Origin: Paraconiothyrium sp. Pb-2020
Taxonomy: Eukaryota > Ascomycota > Dothideomycetes > Pleosporales > Didymosphaeriaceae
Assembly (NCBI GenBank): GCA_022419385.1
Contig: JAJUBI010000009.1
Coordinates: 62,001 to 126,000 of the forward strand
Reading direction: 5' to 3'
DNA: 64,000 bases
Shown here: positions 22,400-34,415 of the stretch, piece after piece
Layout: every line of letters begins with the position of its first letter
Numbering within the stretch: the first letter of the stretch is position 1
Notes under the pieces: generated by a model
Database searches by the model: none
Told to the model about the DNA's origin: nothing
What the model saw: the letters and a program-made list of their open reading frames with translations, nothing else
Position numbers and translations under genes: made by a program

Positions 22400-24263
22400 T
22401 CATCGCTTCACAGCCACAAACCTAACATACAACTCCGGCTTCTCAAAGAAGCCGTAGTGAAGCAAGTCCCTTTCCAGGTCAAAGCCCTGCCCTTCAACCT
22501 CGAATACATCAAATACCCAGAGAACTTTAGCCAAGAACAACTTTGCCTGCATCCACGCCATTTCCCTGCCCATGCAACCTCTTGGGCCAAGGCTGAAGGG
22601 ATTCAGGCTTTTGAGATGATCCTTAGCAAACGCTGGCTCGTATAGTGGATGGGAATCTGGGAGCCAGCGCTGGGGCTGGAAGCGATGTGGATCATGAAAG
22701 TAGTCTGGGTGTCGGGCGAGAGCCCAGAGGCAGGATTGGACGTGTGTCTGCGGAATAAAAGGTCAGAAATCGTGCATATGTTTATGACGATCGGCTTGTG
22801 AAGAGAAGGCCATAGAACTGTTGCTTACTCCTTTGGGAACGTATTCGCCATCCACCGTAGCCCCTGGACTAATTCGTGGCAGGCCTGTAAGGTTGCTGGG
22901 AAGCATTCTCAATGTCTCTTCAATACAAGCATGAAGATAAGACAGGGACATCAGCTTATTATCATATGTAATACCTTCATAGCTCGAGAACTTGTCCCTG
23001 ATTTCCTTGGTCAAAATCTCGTAAGTTTCAGGGTTCTTCAGCAGAAGAACGAGGAGACCGTAGAACAGGTCCGTCATGGGGCCCCAACCCGCAAACATTA
23101 CTTGTAATGCAACCGATCCTATGTGAAGGAGCTCTTTCTTGCTTGTTGGGATAGGAGCTTCTACCGGTAGAATGTAATCGAAGTAGTCTGGATGATCCGT
23201 TTCACTTTTGTGTTCTAATCATAAACCTGTTAGTGCAAGCCACTCGAAAGCATGTAAATCACTGTCCTCTAACGTAATCTATGATAAGGAAGAATGGAGT
23301 CAATGGTGCCAATTTCATGCATCACATTGAAGTCAGGAAGGTCCCTACGTACCGATACGCCTGAGTACACTATCGCGCGTTGCTTTCTCCATCTGTGCAA
23401 ATAGCGTGATCTTGCCGAAGGGCGCAAAAAGGTACTGAAGCGGACTGATGAGAGGGAAGCGCTTGAAAACTTGGAGAACAGTCGCAAAGGAATTGAAACT
23501 GAGCAGCACATCGAGGTTCACAGAATCTCTCACTATGTACTCTAGTCAGCATCCCAGAAAAGAGTTGATATTAGCGCATAGTGAGGGGAATTCGCGTACT
23601 GTCTCTCATTTGATGCATCTTTTCATTCCACGCCAAGTCGGCCGACATGTCCATAGCCAGCCAGTTGGTCCACCTCACAAGCGGTACGCCAATGGTCTTC
23701 AGATTCACAGAAATCTCTTTCATCTGGGCAACAAAGTAGTCCATATGCTTGTGCACGATAGGCTCTAAGGTGCGCAGAAACCTCGTGCTGAAAGCTGGGG
23801 CAATCTGTCGGGCGACAGTGCGATGCTTCACGGGGTCTTCTTCCCAGATGAGGCCACCTAGGTCCTTGCCCCGGTTCTGGAAGTTAGTCTTGACGAATAC
23901 TTCCAGGTTCTTGTGATGTGGCGAGTAGATGTCGGTGAATGCTTGGGGCGTAAAGAAAGCGAGCTCGTTGGGTGCGATTCTGACGACTGATCCGTACTTG
24001 TGTAATGCTTTTTCGACTGCCCATGGCCATTTTCCCGAGAACCAGTGATAAGCATACCAAAGGTTTGAAATCGCGGCGAGTCTGGGACCCGGGAAACGTG
24101 ACAGAGGATGGAAGTAGAGCAAGTATGTGATACGTATTATTGCATATGCAGAGATCTGTTATGGAGATCAGCATCGGATGTCTTGTGAAAAATAGCAGTT
24201 ACATACGATACTGAAAGTAGTGGTGGCAAGCGTGATAGTATCTTTACCCAAAATCTCAGCCAT
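22400..24263 (-). CDS. Cytochrome P450 monooxygenase
   Basis: Five exons, 24207-24263, 23600-24155, 23353-23532, 22829-23214 and 22400-22747, give 508 aa, a normal P450 length. The N-terminus is a membrane anchor (TLATTTFSIISAYAIIRITYLLYF) followed by the HPLSRFPGPRL hinge. The I-helix region reads MFAGWGPMTDLFYG, the K-helix has EETLRMLP (ExxR), and the PxxF-like motif is DPHRFQPQRW. The heme loop is FSLGPRGCMGRE with Cys451 as the axial ligand. This is an ER-bound haem-thiolate enzyme of the trichodiene-oxygenase/benzoate-hydroxylase-like class; the substrate cannot be told. An in-frame ATG 15 bp upstream (24278) is an alternative start. The third intron (23215-23352, 138 bp) is long for this genome and might conceal a mini-exon. 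No frameshifts are seen, so it is probably functional. Confidence 0.9.
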
Positions 24264-24849
24264 TGACGGGAAGGTCATGCAGCCTGTCAAGCAGTATAAG
24301 TCTGCAGGCCGTGTGGCAAGTGCAGAGAAAGTTAAGGGCTCAACGTCGAGCTTTTTGCACACTCACTAAATAAAGGAAGGTACTCGAGAGAAGCAGATGG
24401 GGTAAGAATTGGGGGGACCGTTGGCATCTTCTCCAATGTGGCGTACTACGCCGCACTTGGCAGGCCACAAATAGCACCTCATTTGATTTGCTATTGATAC
24501 CCACTAATCATTGGCCAATGTGGTGAGTTGCCACGAGTCCAAGCCTGCGCGCGGTAACGTCCGTGAGATAGAGGCTTCGACCATGCGTGCAGGTTATTCT
24601 TTAACGGTTAGGACATGTGTCAGATAGTGACTACTTGTTGTGGGATGTGATGCGGTCCAGCAACCACTCACTGAATACATCATTTTTAGGACATCACATG
24701 CATGCAATACTTCGGAATTGAATTTCTTACTCCTTTGAATAGCATGGGTTATGAATGATATTAGCCACTATATGTACTTTTAGCTTAGTTTCATCGCGCT
24801 GTAAAGAAACTCCGCAATAGCCTCGCGCGTATAGTCATTGCTGCAGGTC
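24264..24849. other. P450 promoter region, no gene
   Basis: About 0.6 kb of 5' flank. No coding feature recognised. Confidence 0.5.
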
Positions 24850-25195
24850 TAGCTTGATTTTATCCGTCTCCGTCCCAGCCCTCCGAAAAAACGCTTGGGG
24901 CATGTGTTGCCAGAAAGCAATGACCAAAACTTCCGCTGGTGCCCCATCTTGCAGCCAAGTAAGGTGCCGTGCAAGGCGGGCCATAGGCTACAAGGCCAGA
25001 CCGCCTTCTCCGCCACTGGACATGTCACCATAGCCCTGGAGGTTGCTGTAGCGGTCTTTAATAACAAGCTCGCCTCTGCGTCGCTTATCGATGTTTTCAG
25101 CATTGAGCTCGGCGGAACCCTAGTTCGTGACGACACCAGCTTACGCTTGGAGATCATCGTTTCCATGGTCGATATCGAGGGCATGGAGCCATCAT
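24850..25195 (-). pseudogene. Possible decayed coding remnant, family not recognised
   Basis: In one minus-strand frame the sequence reads like a protein interrupted by in-frame stops (segments GSAELNAENIDKRRRGEL, KDRYSNLQGYGDMSSGGEGG, LARHLTWLQDGAP, VIAFWQHMPQAFFRRAG). At least three stops fall within 110 codons. Amino-acid usage and segment length look more protein-like than the surrounding frames, but I cannot name the family. Confidence 0.3.
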
Positions 25196-25910
25196 CGGGG
25201 AATATTTTCCATCTGCTAAATTCTATGGCAAGGGGAATGCAGTATCAAATTTCGAATTACTTACTAGTATTACACTGTACGGGAGGAATGGCGTCAGGGT
25301 ATATTGCGTAGAGATTGGTTATGATGCGATGTTAACGCAAAGTTTGTTCTACGACGAACCTACAGTCAAGCACTCAGATGAGGCATATCTAGGCCCTCCC
25401 CGCCTACGATGAATCCTCACCCGCATCACCACCTTGACGTATGCACTATTTGGTTTTGATCACCCAACATTAGGTTCTTAACCACCTATCTTAGCATAAG
25501 CGTTACTTATTTTATATGTACATATAGATTTTTTTTGTTTCGTCCTTTTCGTACCTTAGCACTAGTAGATTTTTTAGCCGGCTCTTTTGCTCAGATGCGC
25601 GCGTATAAAGGTAGATCAAATAACGCACTTCGTAAAGGCAACATACGCCCCGGCCATACAAGTAAATACAATGTAGCTTTCCCCTTATGCGATGAGGTTA
25701 CGACGTAGAAGATCAATATCGGGTTTGGGCCACAGCAGGGGGATTGTGAACGAACAAAGTCGTGACGCAAGTCTCAGGTGCATTCTAGCTCCAGACGACG
25801 AACAATACACACTGCCTTCGTCATGTAGGGGATGCACAGCGAGCTAAGAAGTTACCTCACCACACACAGCACCACAGACCTTACATGATCCTTAACCTGT
25901 CTTAAGTCAC
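25196..25910. other. Intergenic, no recognisable gene
   Basis: About 0.7 kb, moderately AT-rich around 25480-25580. Nothing recognisable. Confidence 0.5.
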
Positions 25911-27450
25911 GTGTGCTCTGGCGCATCTGTTGTCCAATATCAACCCTTCATGGATCCATTGTATCTCGGCTTCCAGAAAGGTCTTTCACAGCCCAGCACT
26001 ACAGAAATGAACAGGTTCACTAGCCTGATGCAGACTTCCGCGGCTCCTGAAATTACCATCAGTAGTGCTGACAAGGAGGAGATCAGGGATCTATATCGCT
26101 ATTCGTTCACAAATGATCCTGAGACGAAGGCTCTGGTTGCGTAGAACGCATAGGACGATGAGCGCTACTCGCCCAAGGTTAGTCGACTGCTATTCTTGCC
26201 TAACTCTTTACACGCCGAGATCCACAACATCTTTCGTATCCAGAATTTTGTTGGGAACTCTTCCCAGTCTCCGCTAACCTGCTCAGCATCAATCCCATAA
26301 TCGGCGGATCTAGAGCCGCAAAGTGATGGCCCGGGATGCGCCCTGCCTTGTTTTCCGGCCTTGGTTCTTGCCACCAAGTTCCTACAAGATCGACTTCAAC
26401 GAGAAGCCCTATCTTGGCCAATCCCCATTGGAAGATGATCTGATAACAGCACGAAAAGATTTCGGCGATCTTCTCCTATCCTTGCGAGATCGGATGACTT
26501 TCTATTGGCTTCCGGGCAGCCAACCCAATGGGAGCGCCACGGACGGATCTCACTTTTCTTACTCTAGAGGGCTGTATTCTATCTCCGACCTCGGGATCGT
26601 GCTGAGGCTTTGCTCGACCGATACAATGGTGATTGGTCTGAGTCGGCCCCCAACCAGTATTCGGGCTTTATCGCTTTGAGCTCGAGCTTCTTGTACCACT
26701 TACTCAGCCCCGCTTCTCGGATACGTGTGTCCGAGAAAATGTATGCACGATTCCAGGTTGCCCTTGCGACCACTATCGTGCACGAACTTGCCTATGCTAT
26801 ATACAAGTCCGTCACTTGACATGGCTGGAGATGTCCATCCGCCCGGAGGATGTCTCACACGGAGTTACTCCTAGTGATGTTCGCCCTACTGCTGGGCGGA
26901 AGCAAGATTACGACCCTTCGCAGCCAGAAATGTTTATATTCTCGTCCGACCCAATCAACGAAGCTGGCTGGAGCTGCATTTTAAGTGCAATATGTCTGAT
27001 TGACTTCGCGACGAGCTGATAGGTTATCTGCTGAAGGCTACTAAAGCTTGACCGCTGAGTTAATATCCTCGATAGGTAGCTCTAACGGGCACAGCGCCCC
27101 ACCAGAGGATCTCCGAGGCCATTCTAGAATAGCTCAATCCTGTTCTACACTCCTAATCACAATGAGGCACTCTAAAAATTTCGCGTATGTGCTATTCTCA
27201 TGTCCTTTCCCATCTATTGCCTTATCCTCCTCGCCTTCGTTTCGAGATGGCTCGAGAGATGGGTACCATGACTAGCAAGCAGGAAGGGCACGGTAGTGTT
27301 GCGGCAGTCCCTGAACATGATGGTCACTGTTGGTGATTGGTGCTCCCTATTGCGATTGGTGGTATTCGAGGCCGAGTGCTTGGTGGACGATGAATGGCGG
27401 GGAACCTACCGAGCTGCGGCGGGATATAAGAATTAAAAAAGCTGATATCT
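25911..27450 (+). pseudogene. Decayed paralogue of the HExxH zincin-like gene at 34416
   Basis: Pieces in three frames align in order with the intact gene at 34416-35891. YLGQSPLEDDL...FYWLP matches YLARSLIEDDL...FWWVP, and SSSFLYHLLSPAS matches SCEFLYHLLSPES. VHELAYAIYK lies at the position of CHELCHTVYQ, and PEMFIFSSDPINEAGWS lies at PEVYVFPSDAMAETGLS. A final ELRRDIRIKKADI patch (near 27400-27450) may correspond to RKRDIELAIAAGFKKDY. Stops and frameshifts separate the pieces, and the zinc motif HELCH has become HELAY, losing the second His ligand. The copy is therefore neither translatable nor catalytic. Divergence between the two is high, so this is an old duplicate or a remnant of a larger dispersed family. 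Confidence 0.8.
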
Positions 27451-28329
27451 AGCACTGGGCTAGCCCATCGACAATCGACGACTCAGGAAGATGCGCCATA
27501 ACGGCAGCGTGGTTGTAGACATGTCTTAGTAACACCTAGTGTGTAGCGACCCATACCGGGCACTCAACCAGGCGGGTGCGCAGCACTATATTGCCTAGCT
27601 GGTATAGATACAAAGGTTAGAACAAACTTTGAGCTTTTCTCGGTCCTTCGATAACGTTATTTGTTTTCCCAAAATCCGACCCTCATTTTGCAGGGGCGCT
27701 ACTACCACTAGCGTAAACTAAGAACAGTATTTCTTCATTTTCGAAAAAACAGGTCGTTCATAAAGGATAAGTAATTAGGCAGGACCCTCTTGGAGGTTAC
27801 CATGCTTAAATTGTCACAGTGTTTCTTCCAGTCATATTATTATCGAAACATGCGCTATATGAAAGGTCATATCGGGAAGAAAGTCTTGGGCCAGGTAAGC
27901 AGATAGCAGATCCTAGATACAGACTATACGTAAAATAAGATTGAGGAAACATAGAATTGTGTTCGCAATTGAGCTCTTGCTGTGGGTGGCTAACCGCCGC
28001 CAATAATGGCCTGTTCATGTGCAGTAAAATAAATTCTCGGAATTCCTATGTTCTAGGCTGCGACTTAGACGGGGCTCGGTCGAAAAAGCCTGTCCACTCA
28101 TAAAGCTGGCCGAACGATCTCACGCCATATATTCCCTCGCAAGCCTGGACTTCTTGAGGTGAAAGCAAAAGTTTGTTTTCACCAATGCTACAAGTGTCTA
28201 ATCAAATTCAAATTTAGCTCTTCGTTAGTTTCAACAACATCTCCATCACAAACAACGTTGCAAAGTCTCTTTACTGGTCGCACAGAAAGTGCAGTTCCTA
28301 GTTCTTCCTTTACACAGAGCAATACTACA
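27451..28329. other. Intergenic / 5' flank of unknown gene
   Basis: About 0.9 kb without recognisable coding sequence. An open frame in register with the downstream gene extends back to 28159, but the ATG at 28330 gives the more plausible start. Confidence 0.5.
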
Positions 28330-28901
28330 ATGCCTAGGGAGCAGCAGCCTGGCGAAGGTCACATTGCAGGCTCTAATATTGCTATCTCGGCCACCAGAGG
28401 AAATGGAGGTAGGCCAACCCTCAAGGGCAACGACTCTCCGCCTTCGACCTCTAACTTACTGACTAAGAGCTTGAAGCATCGAACGGTTCGCGCAACGGCG
28501 ACGGTGGCAACGCCGCCGCGACTCTAGGAACCGCTACTGGTGAAAATTTGGGTTGGGGAAAGTTCTCGCTGGCTATCGATTGCGATGGCCTCCTACAGCC
28601 CGACACAAACAGGTCGGGTCTCTTCATATCGAAATCTGCGGAGGAAGCTGCTCAGTACTTCTGCCTCAGCAGTCTACTGCCAGTAAGTACGCTCTACAAA
28701 ATCAAGGTCAAATGCATTCATACGTGCGGGCCGATCGAATTCGACGAGGGCTCCTGCTTGCGTACGTTGACCAGCATGGGCGACTGGCTTGTGGCCCAGT
28801 ATCGAGACACGGAAAGGACCGCTCAGTATGAGACGTGGACAAACGGCAGGCAGGGAGACTGGTCTGAGCCTGATATGGTGCTCATTGTCAATGTGGAATA
28901 G
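28330..28901 (+). CDS. Small hypothetical protein, about 170 aa
   Basis: Exon 28330-28408 joins across a GTAGGC...CTGACTAAG intron (28409-28467) to 28468-28901. The junction gives a continuous frame: PREQQPGEGHIAGSNIAISA, then a Gly/Asn-rich stretch, then WGKFSLAIDCDGLLQPD, SAEEAAQYFCLSSLL and a C-terminus rich in charged residues ending MVLIVNVE. There is no signal peptide and no membrane segment. A strong GTAAGT donor at 28683 could start a second intron. If it ended at the CAG at 28797-28799 the frame would be kept with 39 fewer residues. I do not recognise the family. Five Cys and a compact size fit a small globular or secreted-type effector only loosely. Function unknown. Confidence 0.45.
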
Positions 28902-31900
28902 AACTATGGGAGCACCGACGAAGTAGTTCATAATGGATGACAGATCTTTAAGAAGGACTCCATATCTCCAGTGCAGAGTCCATGGAGTAAAAAATAAATT
29001 GATTATTGATGGCGAAGACATAAAACGAGACAGTGCTGCTGCGGAAGTGCGAGCCGTAGCCAATCGGAAACAAGCTCCGTCCAATCACGTCCACGACAGC
29101 TGAAAGCCGTGAACCGAGGTACCAACCTTCGCCATGTCATCTCGCTGCCGTGCTGCTCTTCAACGTTCCACTCTTCAACGTTCCACTCTTCAACGTTCCA
29201 AAGTAATCACAATTTGGGCGCGAGCACGACTACAAGGCGACACGCCAAGGCGGACTTGGGTCTCTGCATCCTCGACCAGGACAGCTCTGCCACAGGCATT
29301 TTCCCATGTTGAACTAACCAACAAGTGTCTAGAAAGTAACCCAGAGTACTCCCTGAACCAAGCTCGACCGCGCCGCATATGTCATACTGTAATATGGTCA
29401 TCACAGCGTTTCGACGACAAGAATCATCAAGTCTCCCCACTATTGTGGCGAATGGTATGACCTCGGTCACAAAGCCCGTAGACCCTAACCCAGTATCCGT
29501 TGGACAGCTAGGATAATGTGGTAAAAATAACCGGCATCATCGAGCAGATTCCATGGCTGGGTAAAGGTTGTCTGAGGCCATACGAGCATGGTCTTACTGA
29601 TGCAGGTCACGATAAGTCGAGAAGATGGACGATGCCCAGGTGAGCATGGTTCCACAGAGTCGACTAACGAAGACCGAAGCCATTCTCGAAACGGACTTGA
29701 GCGGAAACGAAATGAGGGCGAGATACAGCTCGAGGCCCTCTACAAAAGCAAAGCACCGGCACTTGGCACGCAACAGACGCCAGTTTCATCGCTCTTTGGT
29801 GGACGCTCGAGAAGATCTGCGGATGGCGTATGTGTATCGGGCCTTTATTGGGAGCAACGTGGACCGCACACAAGATTTGTAGTGGAAACCATCTAGGCAC
29901 AAGTTGCCATTCCAGCACAAATCACTCTAGTCGTTGGACTAGGGGGTATCCAATGGTATGGTGGAATTATGCAGATGACCCGAAGCGACATCTGGAGCCT
30001 GTGGTTGCGGCGGCAGCGGGGCAGCAAGGTCGTTGCTGCCGGGCGATCGTGCAGGCATCGCCAGCGTCGATTTCGCTGGTTTGGTGGATGCTGTGTCATC
30101 AACCTAGATCTGGATAATGCCATGTCAAGTGCAACTCTGTCTTTGCGGAAGAGGTCTACGTCGTTTTCATCTCCGGCAGGTCCGTACTTGTTTCGGACAT
30201 GCCCCATGGGAACATGCGGGTATAGTGGAGCTTATCAGCATACAGAGTTTTGGCCAGTTCAGCAATGCTAGAAGAGCCATCAGGGATCGACAGCGTATCC
30301 GCACTGTCCCCGCACTATGGGTCAGTGGTTTGATGTCGCTAGCAATCGTGATAGTACTGCAGCCTGGTGAGAACGACCTGAAGTCATCAGTATGTCCAGA
30401 AATGTAGTGGCGGGAGGCGCCAGTAAGCAAAGGCCATGGAATGGTGGGATCAAAGTCCCGTTGCGCTGGTTTAAATCCCTACTCTGGTATCTCTACTGTT
30501 CGAGTCAAACACGTTTCGGCAGGATAGAAGAGAAGCCTAGTCCAAAGTATTTTGCTCCAATGTATGAGAACTAATTTTCAGATGGATGTAGCACAAGCAT
30601 GATTGGTTCGTATATGGACCAGGGAGCTTGGGATATGAGGATGGAAGTGAGGCAGTGGATGATATAGAGGTTGAATACCCTCTTAGTATTATGAAGCAGC
30701 TATATAGCGTACTGAAGCTCCATCTTGGGTATCATCACTTATTAAACCACTAACAAGTCATGTTAAAGCTATGATATTCCAAGATTCACCTAAGATCACG
30801 TGATAAAAAGTGCCTGAACAAGAACTTTGGATGTGGCCATTCCATACATTTCTCCGACTCTGCTAACCGACCAGCTACGGTTGCCGTTCTCCGCCACATC
30901 GGCATCAAATCGTTGAGACTAAGTCTTTTACTACGAATTTGCCTATCAAAATCGATATCTTTCGGCCTACACTGTGTAAAGTAAGTGCACAGGTTAGCCA
31001 TTGGATGGCACTCGAAGCCATCAATTAATCGACTAACCGTCTGAGACATGACCCAAATGTACCGTCTGACATGCGACTAAACTGCCTAGGTGTGCCGTCG
31101 GACATGTCGCTGAACTGTGCCGTCAGGCATGTACAAATTGCGGCCACCGTGGTTTGTCGCACATTGCCACCGGACTCAGCAAGGAAGAATGAAAGTATTC
31201 CCATGGCGGGTTATCGGAACTGAGTCTCTAGTGCGCGCTTTTGAAACTCATGTAGACAATTGCTCAGAGGTTCCGCGACACGCAAGAACTCCGTATTCTT
31301 GACTGCCGCGTAAGATGTACGCCGCTTCTCTGCGCAATCTGCTCACGAAGAGTCCGAAAATGGTGTCCTCTATTGGGCTGAAGCTATTATATATTCGTTC
31401 GTTCACCATCAGGATTACGCGTCAAGCTCAATACACTCCTTTCATTAGTCCCATCACAGTCGCTATACATTTTCGTTCCCACATTCGTTTCTTGTACCTT
31501 GCAGCACGCTTTGCTACCTCATCTTTCATAATTTTCTCATCATGAGAGCAACGGACTTGTTGATCGCCATCGGGCTGTCCTCGGTTCTGCGTCCGCAGAT
31601 GTGCCACCCGGGCAAATCCAACATACTTCCAACCTGCAGCCAGGTGCTTGGTTGGATGGGTATCGGTCAAGGATAGAGTGGGACTTCAAAGGGATCTAAA
31701 GCTTTCCCGGCCTGTTGTCAGCTCGTTCTGGTTTTTATCATGATCTGGAGCTTCTGCGGTTAGGCTGTGCTTCTAGCTAGGCTCCCAATGCACAGCAACA
31801 TGCTTACTTACGTCTTTGGGTTTCTATTTATAGAGGTGGATTTACTTTGCGTCTTTCTCACTCACGTGTTGCTGCCTTTGAATTACATCCGTATCAAAAT

Positions 31901-31911
31901 CTTGAAACCTG
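28902..31911. other. Gene-poor 3-kb stretch
   Basis: No gene recognised. It holds a three-copy 15-bp repeat (29156-29200), AT-rich relic sequence around 30590-30790, and a degenerate three-copy repeat of a TGCCGTC.GACATG-like unit near 31055-31130. Open frames at 29588-30407 shift repeatedly and show no family motif; they may be remnants of a lost gene. Confidence 0.5.
29156..29200. repeat. Tandem repeat, 3 x 15 bp (CTCTTCAACGTTCCA)
   Basis: Three perfect head-to-tail copies of a 15-bp unit. Each contains AACGTT. No gene assignment. Confidence 0.95.
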
Positions 31912-33144
31912 CTACCACTCGTCCCAAAGGTTCATTGCACTGAACCATCTCTGCTTAAAAGCTGGCTCACCTTGCGCGTGAAACGAATCATGCTCTAGCT
32001 CACGAAGGAATTCCTTCTCGGCAACCTTTCGCTCCTCAGACCCAAATTTCCCCCACCACTTCAAAAAGGGTTCTTTGATCTCACAAAGGTGCTGTTGTGC
32101 TTGTTCTATTTTCTTCTCACCATCCACAAATAAGGACTGGTAAGGTCCTAGTAAGGCATAGCTAGCCTCGCGATGGCTTTTCGTATTGACCATGTGGTTT
32201 GTGTATTCTTCAGGTCGCTTGAACCAGGCGTCGCAGTTTGGAGCAGGGCACCCGAAAGCCTCGTGTCGTCCATGAAAATGATATCGCTCTATGGCTGCAA
32301 AGCGAAGCACTCTGAGCGCTGTTTTCTGGCTTGTAATCGCCCAACCCTGACTCCAAAGGTACTGGCTTGTTCCCACTCGCCCATGGAACGGTTTATGTGG
32401 CACGATGATGCTCGGTCCAGGGTGGTTTGGACATTCATCCAGTTCTTGCGTTTCGTTGTCATTCTCTTGAATCGTGACCCTTCGCCATAGTGTTCTCCTC
32501 AACCGGCCATCGCGCCGAAGGATCGAGACAGAAACGTTGATGTCCGGTGGACACAGATGGCACACTCTCCTGTGTAACTCTGGCGGTGGCCAACTAGCTT
32601 TACTCGAAGCAGCTAGATGAGGGGGCCAATCTTCGGACTCATCTCCAAACATGACGTATTTGGCCTGCGGAAACAGACATTGCACTCTTTTCCAAAAATT
32701 GCGAATTTTTTCGTCGGTCCATGTTTCCCCTACTCCGCACATCAGACCGAATTCAACATGCAAACGCTGTATACAGGATAAGAAGTCGGTATCATGGAGC
32801 CCATCGCTTGGATGGCCGCCCATGTCCAGCCATTCCCCTTCGACGCAATACCAGGCCTCTGAATCGGAAAAGAAGAGCTTGGTCGCCTCAGTACGTATCA
32901 AGTGCGACGTTTGCATAAGTTGGAAGAGCGTTGGCTTGTCGCAAAATCGTAAGACGCGCAGTTGCAGCTCTGCAGGTAATCGGGCGAACTGGTGGAAGGA
33001 TACGTTTGGTGGTGCAGTCGAACTTGGTTGGCGGATGTGGCATGCGAAAGGGATGCGTAGTTCTCCTTGCCATGAGGATCGGATACCGAATATATTGGCG
33101 TCGATGGGCTGTTTCCAATTCCCGTATGCGATTGCGCGGACCAT
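31912..33144 (-). CDS. F-box-like protein with C-terminal C2H2-like finger, 410 aa
   Basis: Single exon starting at the ATG 33144. Around residues 52-75 it has FARLPAELQLRVLRFCDKPT followed by LMQTSHLIRTEATKLFF, the typical helix-turn pattern of fungal F-box/2EXR-type modules (LPxEL..V/I...L). The middle is Trp- and charge-rich. Near residues 305-330 FGCPAPNCDAWFKRPEEYTN followed by a His and KSH resembles a C2H2 zinc finger. The C-terminus is a charged helix ending NLWDEW. By family analogy it may act as an SCF-type substrate adaptor or a nuclear factor, but the substrate is unknown. No lesions are seen. Large families of such single-exon genes are usual in Pleosporales. Confidence 0.75.
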   Translation of the reverse strand: MVRAIAYGNWKQPIDANIFGIRSSWQGELRIPFACHIRQPSSTAPPNVSFHQFARLPAELQLRVLRFCDKPTLFQLMQTSHLIRTEATKLFFSDSEAWYCVEGEWLDMGGHPSDGLHDTDFLSCIQRLHVEFGLMCGVGETWTDEKIRNFWKRVQCLFPQAKYVMFGDESEDWPPHLAASSKASWPPPELHRRVCHLCPPDINVSVSILRRDGRLRRTLWRRVTIQENDNETQELDECPNHPGPSIIVPHKPFHGRVGTSQYLWSQGWAITSQKTALRVLRFAAIERYHFHGRHEAFGCPAPNCDAWFKRPEEYTNHMVNTKSHREASYALLGPYQSLFVDGEKKIEQAQQHLCEIKEPFLKWWGKFGSEERKVAEKEFLRELEHDSFHAQGEPAFKQRWFSAMNLWDEW

Positions 33145-34415
33145 GATGGTGATGTGGGGATGGGTCGGAGCAGTTGGGTTGAAGAAGAAGCTTTATTCGA
33201 AGCTACGCCGCAGCAGGATCAGGCGAGTAATAGCCCACCGCCCATCAGCGAAGGCGCACGGGCCGCAAGGAGTAAGATGGACTTCGTGTGGCAAAGCCAC
33301 TGGGGCCACCTTCAAGAACGTTGAGGTTTCTAGTACGGAAAGTACATGAAATGTATTACTGTGTCATCATCTGCGCCCGGGCCATGTCTACCATAGGTAT
33401 GGCTCGCTTACGATTAAGGTACCAGCTAGGGTGGCATTGTCGCAAATGTTCGCATGCTGCAGTGATTGCAAGGTCTAATAGAAGCTTATTAGTACGATCG
33501 GGAGAGTCTGTATGAGCGCTTGATACCTTCACTAGAATATGAAGATTAGATATGTTGTTAAGTGATGATACTTTCGTGTTATAGCATCACCAATGTTTGA
33601 CTAGCTAGGAAGATAATTACACGATAGTAATTCTCGTGTAAGGGTAGATTGCATTCCTAAAAAGGTAAATACTGGTATCCTCCCTAATATTGGTTATTAT
33701 AAGCCTGTTTCGAGCTACGTCTTCAGTGCGATCCCAAGCACCTCTGATCGGCTTCGTTACACAGTGTACTTCGGAACGTTGTTGAAGACACTATGTTCTA
33801 AGATCAGCGACTGTCGTAGACAAAGAAATATTCAGCATTAATTCCACTTGATGAATTAGTACTTATATCATGCATGGTGAGCTAACGCTGTTCGTTTCAT
33901 TTCTCTTCAGCAGGCCTGTGGTCAATTAACTTTGACAACGGGCGTTATCACGCGGCCAGACCCTTCGATCTTCCAGAATCCTTCGATTTTCACCCCAGAA
34001 TTCCGAATGTTCTACATAGGCCATGCACTGTCTCATGCCTTAGCAATGCATATGAAGTCCGATTGAGGGTTGTTTCCGCCTTGCTTTGCCCCCCCCCCCC
34101 CCCCCTCCCCAAAGACCAGCTGCATGAATATTTGTACAATGATTTGGGTTCGCAATACTGGTCAGTCAGACGATGCATACTCTGGGTCAAAGGTCACATT
34201 GTGCGAGGTCAACGACTACCTTTCACTCACTCAGACCATATTGTATAGTTGAAGTTGGATCAAATCTTCAAGTACCTTGGCGTCATCAAAACTTTCACAT
34301 TCAACGCCGGGCATATAAACTCCCTCGCGCTTTCCATTCGATAGGAAATCACGCTCAACCACCAAGCCAGTGTCTCAACCCAACGCATACAGACAGGGAC
34401 ACTTTCGACACCAAC
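33145..34415. other. Intergenic with AT-rich relic and poly(C)
   Basis: About 1.3 kb. It contains an AT-rich relic stretch (about 33520-33710) with a TTACACGA...TCGTGTAA hairpin, a C17 run, and the promoter of the zincin-like gene. An open frame continues upstream of 34416, but the ATG at 34416 is preferred. Confidence 0.5.
34089..34105. repeat. Poly(C) homopolymer, 17 bp
   Basis: Seventeen consecutive C residues, followed by TCCCC. Such tracts are prone to length errors in sequencing and to slippage. Confidence 0.9.

Noticed and set aside
29156..29200. CRISPR-like array
   Set aside because: The three 15-bp copies are directly adjacent without spacers, and the host is a fungus.
30440..30500. 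tRNA-like GGTTTAAATCC sequence
   Set aside because: Only a T-loop-like word; no acceptor stem, D-loop or anticodon arm could be built around it.
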